Positions 1 to 6,344 of a DNA stretch of 6,344 nucleotides are shown piece after piece. The position numbers and the translations under genes are program-made. Each line of letters starts with the position of its first letter. The first letter of the stretch is position 1. This DNA is from an uncultured Ruaniaceae bacterium (lineage in GTDB: Bacteria; Actinomycetota; Actinomycetes; Actinomycetales; Beutenbergiaceae), in NCBI GenBank assembly GCA_938004115.1, contig CALKWS010000349.1, positions 1 to 6,344 of the forward strand. Reading direction: 5' to 3'. A model generated the notes under the pieces. It saw only the letters and a program-made list of their open reading frames with translations, was not told where the DNA came from and did not search any database.

Positions 1-24
1 ACGACCAGCACGTGAGGAGTCAGA

Positions 25-786
25 ATGTCGCAACGAGTTCTCATCACCGCCGGTGCTTCCGGTATCGGGTGGGCCATTGCCCAGGCCTTCCTCGACCAGG
101 ACGCCAAGGTCCACGTCATGGACATCGACGCCGATGCGGTGGAGGACGTGGTCGCCAAGCACTCCCATGTCACCGGCAGCGTGGGTGATGTGTCCAACCC
201 CGAGCACGTACGCCAGGCGCTGGACGACATGCGCGGCGCCCACGGCGGCCTGGACGTCCTGGTCTCCAACGCCGGCATCGCCGGGCCGACCGCCCCGGTG
301 GAGGAGTACGACCCGGACGCGTGGCGGTCGGTGGTGGATGTGAACCTCACCGGTTCGTTCGAGGTGGTGCGACAAGCGGTGCCGATGCTGAAGGAGAACG
401 GGCAGGGCACCATCCTGGTGATGAGTTCCCTGGCCGGACGGTTCGGCTATCCCAACCGCATCGCCTACTCCACCACCAAGTGGGGCCTGGTCGGGTTCGC
501 CAAGACCCTCTCGCTGGAGTTGGGCCCCCACGGCATCACCGTCAACGTGCTGCATCCCGGTGCGGTCAAGGGGCCGCGCCTGGAGCAGGTGTTCAGCGGC
601 CGGGCTGAACTTTCCGGCAGGTCCACGGAGGAGGAGAAGGACCTGGCCCTGGCCAACCAGGCGGTGAAGGAGTTCATCGACCCTGCAGACATCGGCGCCC
701 TCGCGGTGTTCCTCGCCGGACCGCACGCCCGCACCATCTCCGGGCAGCAGTTCAATATCGACGGCGACTCCACAGCGGCGCAGTGA
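25..786 (+). CDS. SDR-family NAD(P)-dependent oxidoreductase
   Basis: This 253-residue protein is a classical short-chain dehydrogenase/reductase, expected to be a cytosolic enzyme oxidising an alcohol or reducing a ketone. The Rossmann glycine motif is TAGASGIG (residues 8-15), with Ala9 where the consensus TGxxxGxG has Gly. Asp33 at the end of the second strand favours NAD(H) over NADP(H). SNAG is at 81-84, Asn107 is the structural active-site Asn, and Ser135, Tyr148 and Lys152 (YSTTK) form the catalytic set. PGAVKGPR (178-185) and a C-terminal SGQQFNIDGD resemble a branch of FabG-like SDRs found in catabolic loci. Length is normal. The ATG is preceded by GAGGAG (14-19) at five bases' spacing, which fixes the start. 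The stop overlaps the next gene's start, so the two are probably one operon. The substrate cannot be read from sequence; family assignment is secure. Confidence 0.95.
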   Translation: MSQRVLITAGASGIGWAIAQAFLDQDAKVHVMDIDADAVEDVVAKHSHVTGSVGDVSNPEHVRQALDDMRGAHGGLDVLVSNAGIAGPTAPVEEYDPDAWRSVVDVNLTGSFEVVRQAVPMLKENGQGTILVMSSLAGRFGYPNRIAYSTTKWGLVGFAKTLSLELGPHGITVNVLHPGAVKGPRLEQVFSGRAELSGRSTEEEKDLALANQAVKEFIDPADIGALAVFLAGPHARTISGQQFNIDGDSTAAQ

Positions 787-2192
787 CTGAGAACTCCCGT
801 AACCCGCACGAGCCCAGCACGCCTCCGACGCGATCCTCCGCAGCAGGGCCGGGTCAGACCGGGCCGGGATCCGGCCAGCACGCCGGTCCGGACGAGACGG
901 CACCCGGCCCGGACCAGGCGGCCCCGCCCGGGCCGGGGGACTCCGATGCCCCGGTGAGGTCGTTGTGGCGGGGCCGGATCATGTTGATCGCGGGAATCGC
1001 CCTGCTGGGCATATCCCTGCGGTACGCGATCACCGGCATGTCACCGTTCCTACCGCAGATCCAGGCAGACCTGGGCATGGGGACGGCCGGGGCGACCCTG
1101 CTGGGGATGCTGCCGACCTTGTTCTTCGGGGCAGCCGGCTTTCTCACCCCGGTGTTGATCCGGCGCACGAGCCTGGAGTTCGCCGCGGTCGTCGCGATGC
1201 TGGCCGCGGCCGCGGGCTCGGGATTACGCGCACTGGTCGACAGCGTCCCGCTCTTCCTGGTCCTCTCCGCCCTCGCGTTGTTCGGGATGGGGATCGGCAA
1301 CGTGGTGGGCGCACCGCTGGTGAAGAAGTACTTCGCCGATCGGCCGGCGCCCATGCTGACCCTGTTCGCGCTGCTGATGCAGGCCGGGGCGACGATCCCC
1401 TCCATGCTCGCACTTCCTCTGGCCGAACTGGGCAACGGATGGCGGTTCTCCATCGGCTCGTGGGCACTGTTGTCGGTGGTGGCGGCGGTCCCGTGGATCA
1501 TCCAACTGGTGAAGGTGACCCGCGCCGACCAGTCACGGGTGGACGAAGCAGGCGGGCAGGGCAAACCGGCGCAGCGCACGTTCGGACTGGGCTACCTGCT
1601 CACCAACCCGATCGCCGTGGGCACCGCTCTGTTCTACGCGATGGCCTCACTCATCACCTACGCGATGCTCGCGTGGATGCCCACGATCTTCCAGTCCCTG
1701 GGACACGATGCGGCGTCGGCGGCGACGGCGTTCGCTATCTTCACCTTCCTCACCCTGCCACTGGCGGCCATCAGCCCGGTGGTCGGCGCCAAGATGCGAA
1801 ATCCATTCCCCTACGCGGCACTGTTGACCGTGCTGCCCGCCGTGGGTTTCCTGGGCCTCACGTTCTGGCCGGGGGCGCACCTGCTGTGGGCGTTCCTCAT
1901 CGGCATGATCGGCGGCGCGTTCCCCCTGGCGATCAGTATGTTCAACCAGCGCACCCGCACCGAGCAGGGCTCGGGCGCGCTGTCCGGATTCGCGATGGGT
2001 GTGGGTTACCTGGCCGGTACGCTCGGGCCGCTGCTGGGCGGATGGTTGAACGCGGCGACCGGCGGCTGGTCCGGGGCGATCCTGCTGTACGCCGCGGTCA
2101 GCGTGCCGATGTTGCTCGCCGGTTGGGCGATGTGCAAACCGGATCGGTACCTGGAGGACGGCACCGCCCGCAGCAAAGCCCCCTCCGCCTGA
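783..2192 (+). CDS. MFS transporter, CynX/NimT (cyanate permease-like) family
   Basis: A 469-residue integral membrane protein with about twelve predicted helices (roughly 67-84, 104-124, 134-151, 156-178, 190-212, 223-241, 273-297, 310-331, 342-360, 365-385, 399-421, 429-447) and a hydrophilic central loop at about 243-270. Features seen in the CynX/NimT branch are a first helix running into LRYAITGMSPFLPQI (79-93), GLRAL (147-151), and a late SGALSGFAMGVGYLAGTLGP segment (397-416). The family moves small anions or organic compounds by secondary transport; import of the SDR substrate is an inference. The first 60 residues are an unusual Gly/Pro-rich hydrophilic tail. The GTG start overlaps the SDR stop as GTGA and has no visible Shine-Dalgarno sequence, consistent with translational coupling. 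In-frame GTG 954 or ATG 981 would remove most of the tail, so the start is less sure than the family. An intrinsic terminator follows about 80 bases after the stop. Confidence 0.93.
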   Translation: MTENSRNPHEPSTPPTRSSAAGPGQTGPGSGQHAGPDETAPGPDQAAPPGPGDSDAPVRSLWRGRIMLIAGIALLGISLRYAITGMSPFLPQIQADLGMGTAGATLLGMLPTLFFGAAGFLTPVLIRRTSLEFAAVVAMLAAAAGSGLRALVDSVPLFLVLSALALFGMGIGNVVGAPLVKKYFADRPAPMLTLFALLMQAGATIPSMLALPLAELGNGWRFSIGSWALLSVVAAVPWIIQLVKVTRADQSRVDEAGGQGKPAQRTFGLGYLLTNPIAVGTALFYAMASLITYAMLAWMPTIFQSLGHDAASAATAFAIFTFLTLPLAAISPVVGAKMRNPFPYAALLTVLPAVGFLGLTFWPGAHLLWAFLIGMIGGAFPLAISMFNQRTRTEQGSGALSGFAMGVGYLAGTLGPLLGGWLNAATGGWSGAILLYAAVSVPMLLAGWAMCKPDRYLEDGTARSKAPSA

Positions 2193-2204
2193 CGCCGCAG
2201 GCGT
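2192..2204. other. Short inverted repeat at the end of the transporter gene
   Basis: A 5-bp stem (ACGCC / GGCGT) with a GCA loop begins at the last base of the transporter stop codon. No T-run follows, so it is not a terminator by itself. A similar stem, GCCTG / CAGGC with a CCA loop, sits at 2238-2250. Either could help stabilise the 3' end of the transcript, but stems this short arise often by chance in GC-rich DNA. Confidence 0.3.
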
Positions 2205-2271
2205 GCTGTGGCGTGGTTACTCGGGTCCCGCACGGCCGCCTGCCACAGGCCTGCCTGCTGTACGTCGTCGG

Positions 2272-2289
2272 CCGCCGTTCGGCGGTTTT
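2272..2289 (+). terminator. Rho-independent terminator of the SDR-transporter operon
   Basis: CCGCCG at 2272-2277 and CGGCGG at 2280-2285 form a GC-only stem (five pairs closing a GTTC tetraloop), followed directly by TTTT (2286-2289). It lies 79 bases after the transporter stop and reads correctly on the plus strand. On the minus strand the same stem lacks a downstream T-run, so it would be a poor terminator for acnA, which converges from the right. Confidence 0.75.
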
Positions 2290-2309
2290 CGGCCCTGCCC
2301 CGCTGACGG

Positions 2310-5116
<2,807 letters not shown>

Positions 5117-5117
<1 letters not shown>

Positions 5118-5263
5118 CATTGGTCCTCTCGCCCGTCCTCGGTCGCTACCGCCGTGGCGCCCCGGCCTCTGGCACCCCGGCCCGTGGAGACGGCGCCGGC
5201 CGGCTGAGCGGGCGGCAGGATCCGCGCGGGAACCGACCGCGCTGCTCGTTCCCTCGCCACCAC
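5117..5263 (-). CDS. Possible 48-residue leader ORF coupled to acnA
   Basis: I do not recognise this product. On the minus strand a strong Shine-Dalgarno sequence, AAGGAG (5269-5274), lies five bases before GTG 5263. The frame then runs 48 codons to a TGA at 5117-5119, which overlaps the tandem acnA start codons (ATGA). The predicted peptide is basic, Ala/Arg/Gly/Pro-rich, with no hydrophobic segment, signal or Cys. My count of codon-position GC is about 83%, 71% and 79% for positions one to three, which is not the strong third-position bias of the real genes here; this argues against a conserved protein. It could be a translated leader feeding ribosomes to acnA, or a chance ORF in a GC-rich 5' untranslated region. 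Confidence 0.3.
5124..5129 (-). promoter_or_regulatory. Ribosome binding site of acnA
   Basis: On the minus strand, AGAGGA lies just upstream of tandem ATG codons. Spacing is three bases to the first (5120) and six to the second (5117). The second fits normal ribosome placement better and decides the start used here. The site lies inside the last codons of the possible leader ORF. Confidence 0.6.
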
Positions 5264-5332
5264 GTACGCTCCTTCGCCTCGCCGTCGTGCGCCGTTGAGA
5301 CCGTGGAATGTGGCGCCGGCGATCCCAGACGC

Positions 5333-5338
5333 ACAGTA
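5333..5338 (-). promoter_or_regulatory. Candidate -10 element for acnA
   Basis: TACTGT on the minus strand fits the loose TANNNT form of actinobacterial -10 boxes and sits in the only AT-richer patch (about 5333-5344) of the gap upstream of acnA. No good -35 box is found 16-18 bases upstream. If used, transcription would start near 5326 and give a leader of about 200 bases that includes the small coupled ORF. I saw no clear operator for iron, redox or carbon regulators. Confidence 0.2.
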
Positions 5339-5405
5339 TTTGTTGCACGCTACCCCGCTTCGCCCCTGCCCGCATCGGGGCTGGGTGTCGGCGGGTGGCA
5401 CCGGG

Positions 5406-5504
5406 TCAGATGAAGGGCACGACCACGGCAACCGTCACCGCCAGCAACACCACGGGCCAGACGCGGTAGCGCAGGTACCAGGGCTTCCGGCACCGCCATG
5501 GCAC
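5406..5504 (-). CDS. Possible 32-residue single-helix membrane peptide
   Basis: I do not recognise this product. From GTG 5504 the frame encodes 32 residues: a basic aromatic head (WRCRKPWYLRYR, residues 3-14) then one hydrophobic segment at about 15-32 that is Val-rich and ends PFI at the stop (5406-5408). This is the layout of a small single-pass membrane protein with its basic end in the cytoplasm. By my count, GC is about 65%, 45% and 94% at codon positions one to three, the pattern of real genes in such genomes. The reverse-strand ORF sharing third positions (from 5410) has the first two reversed, so the minus strand is better supported. Weak points are the lack of a Shine-Dalgarno sequence, a GTG start, and an in-frame stop eight codons upstream. 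It lies 39 bases past the DHA2 transporter gene, in the same direction. It could also be the remnant of a longer decayed gene. Confidence 0.4.
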   Translation of the reverse strand: MPWRCRKPWYLRYRVWPVVLLAVTVAVVVPFI

Positions 5505-5543
5505 GTGCCGGATAGCGGCGCACCGCTAGGTGAGGGCCGGTGC

Positions 5544-6344
5544 TTATCCTCCGCGGTGTGCCGGATCCTTGTGCCTGGCGCCCACCGGGTGGCCGCCCAC
5601 CGGGTGGCCGCCCTCCGGGTGGTGGCCCTCCGGCGGGGTCTGCGCCGCTGCGTCGGTGCCCGGTTCGGTGTCATGCAGCGTCGTGCGCAGCGGGATGCTC
5701 TTGACCAGCAGTGAGGCCACCAGTGCGATGAGCACCAAGGGGATCGCGGTGAGGAACACCCCGTGTAGCGCATCGGCCAGGCCGTGGCGCACCGCTTCGA
5801 CCACCTCGGGCGGCAACTGAGCGAGCGTCTGGGGATCCAGCACCGATCCGGCGTCGGCGTCCACGTGCGGCTGCGTGCCGTCCTCGCTCACCGGCAGGTA
5901 GCCGGGGATCGCGGTGGCCATTCCCGAGGTCAAGATCGTGCCCAGAACCGCGGTTCCCACGGTCCCCCCGGTGTTGCGGAAGAACTGGATCGAGGCGGTG
6001 GCCACACCCAGGTCACGCTGGCTGACCGCGTTCTGCACGATGATCGTGAACGGTTGCATACACGCGCCCAGCCCGGTGCCCAGCACCACCATGGCCAGGG
6101 TCAACTCCAACTCCGAGGACCCGTACTCCATGCGCGCCAGGAGCACGAACCCGGCCAGCATCGTCAGCGTCCCGCCCACGACGAACGCCTTGTACTTGCC
6201 GGTCCGGGTGATCAGGAAACCGATGACGATGCCCACCACGATCATCGCCAGGCTCATCGGGATCATGATCGCCCCCGAGACGGTGGCGCTGACCCCGAGC
6301 ACGCCCTGGGCGTAGACCGGGATGTAGAAGATCGCCCCGAACAT
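5544..6344 (-). CDS. DHA2-family (EmrB/QacA-like) MFS drug transporter, C-terminal part
   Basis: The 5' end lies beyond the right edge, so only the last 266 residues are visible; the Met at 6342-6344 is almost certainly internal. The fragment begins in a helix (GAIFYIPVYAQGVLGVSA) and continues with helices at about 22-45, 52-71, 81-99, 127-141 and 195-214, matching the C-terminal half of 14-helix DHA2 proton antiporters that export drugs, dyes or antibiotics. The conserved late segment GVATASIQFFRNTGGTVGTAVLG (113-135) is typical, as is the long outward loop (about 142-192) before the last helix. After the final helix comes an unusual cytoplasmic tail rich in His, Gly and Pro (about 235-266), built partly from five-residue repeats. 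The substrate cannot be inferred. The next minus-strand candidate gene is the 32-codon ORF. Confidence 0.9.
   Translation of the reverse strand: MFGAIFYIPVYAQGVLGVSATVSGAIMIPMSLAMIVVGIVIGFLITRTGKYKAFVVGGTLTMLAGFVLLARMEYGSSELELTLAMVVLGTGLGACMQPFTIIVQNAVSQRDLGVATASIQFFRNTGGTVGTAVLGTILTSGMATAIPGYLPVSEDGTQPHVDADAGSVLDPQTLAQLPPEVVEAVRHGLADALHGVFLTAIPLVLIALVASLLVKSIPLRTTLHDTEPGTDAAAQTPPEGHHPEGGHPVGGHPVGARHKDPAHRGG
5581..5638. repeat. 15-bp tandem repeat, about 3.9 copies
   Basis: Two identical 15-bp units (5581-5595 and 5596-5610, CCCACCGGGTGGCCG on the plus strand) are followed by a diverged copy (5611-5625) and a partial one (5626-5638). The unit is a multiple of three, so it encodes in-frame pentapeptides of the form Pro-Glu/Val-Gly-Gly/His-His in the tail of the DHA2 transporter. 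Each unit contains a CCACC / GGTGG inverted repeat. Length variation by replication slippage would be expected. Confidence 0.85.

Larger units (their letters stand above)
5118..5543. other. Gap between the DHA2 transporter gene and acnA
   Basis: No conventional gene fills this stretch. It contains the two small minus-strand ORFs listed separately, the weak -10 candidate, and a GC-rich segment at 5354-5380 with CCCCG and CGGGG arms that might form a weak stem without a T-run. The word GGCGCCGGC occurs twice (5192-5200 and 5312-5320), probably by chance. I see no tRNA, recognisable riboswitch, insertion-sequence end or terminator for the DHA2 gene. Confidence 0.5.

Noticed and set aside
1..15. 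Possible end of an upstream gene (in-frame TGA at 13-15)
   Set aside because: Only four codons are visible, too few to support a gene; an upstream operon member is possible but cannot be shown.
854..1579. 241-codon minus-strand frame opposite the transporter
   Set aside because: Antisense shadow with no recognisable motif.
5118..5375. N-terminal extension of aconitase back to 5375
   Set aside because: The extra 86 residues are Arg/Gly-rich, unlike any aconitase N-terminus, and ATG 5117 has a good ribosome site and matches the family start.
5354..5380. Possible terminator or structured RNA upstream of acnA
   Set aside because: The CCCCG/CGGGG arms are short and far apart, there is no T-run, and similar pairings are common in GC-rich DNA.
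5410..5469. 19-codon plus-strand ORF (Thr-rich) opposite the small membrane ORF
   Set aside because: It shares third positions with the minus-strand ORF but has reversed first/second position GC balance, has no ribosome site and is very short.
5581..5638. CRISPR-like array
   Set aside because: The repeats are 15 bp, directly abutting with no spacers, and encode an in-frame protein tail; this is a simple tandem repeat.
5295..5714. 139-codon plus-strand frame across the gap and the DHA2 tail
   Set aside because: Arg/His/Gly/Pro-rich shadow crossing the end of a real minus-strand gene and its repeat.

Overview
The window is high-GC DNA with strong G/C bias at third codon positions. Together with the proteins it encodes, this points to an actinobacterium (Actinomycetota), possibly one of the Micrococcales; that finer placement is a guess. 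The aconitase is the clearest marker: it is the long AcnA form, about 935 residues, with an FPASDP-containing insert that I also know from mycobacterial aconitase.

Layout, left to right. A plus-strand pair occupies 25-2192: an SDR-family dehydrogenase followed, through a GTGA start/stop overlap, by a 12-helix MFS transporter of the CynX/NimT type. The pair ends at a convincing intrinsic terminator (2272-2289) inside a 117-bp convergent intergenic gap. On the minus strand, acnA (2310-5117) fills most of the centre. Upstream of acnA lies about 430 bp (5118-5543) without a conventional gene. It holds a possible 48-codon leader ORF that ends in an ATGA overlap with the acnA start region, a weak promoter candidate, and a 32-codon ORF for a single-helix membrane peptide with coding-like base composition. 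At the right edge, also on the minus strand, is the C-terminal part of a DHA2-type (14-helix, EmrB/QacA-like) drug:H+ antiporter, which runs off the window. Its tail contains a His/Gly/Pro pentapeptide repeat.

Functionally, the SDR and the CynX-like transporter are probably co-expressed and look like a transport-plus-oxidation pair for a small hydroxylated or anionic substrate that I cannot name. AcnA is the TCA-cycle citrate/isocitrate isomerase and has no obvious functional tie to either neighbour. No TetR-type acnR gene is seen downstream of acnA.

I see no mobile element, CRISPR array, phage gene, tRNA or rRNA. The annotated genes belong to known families. The least explained parts are the two small ORFs upstream of acnA and the repeat tail of the DHA2 transporter.
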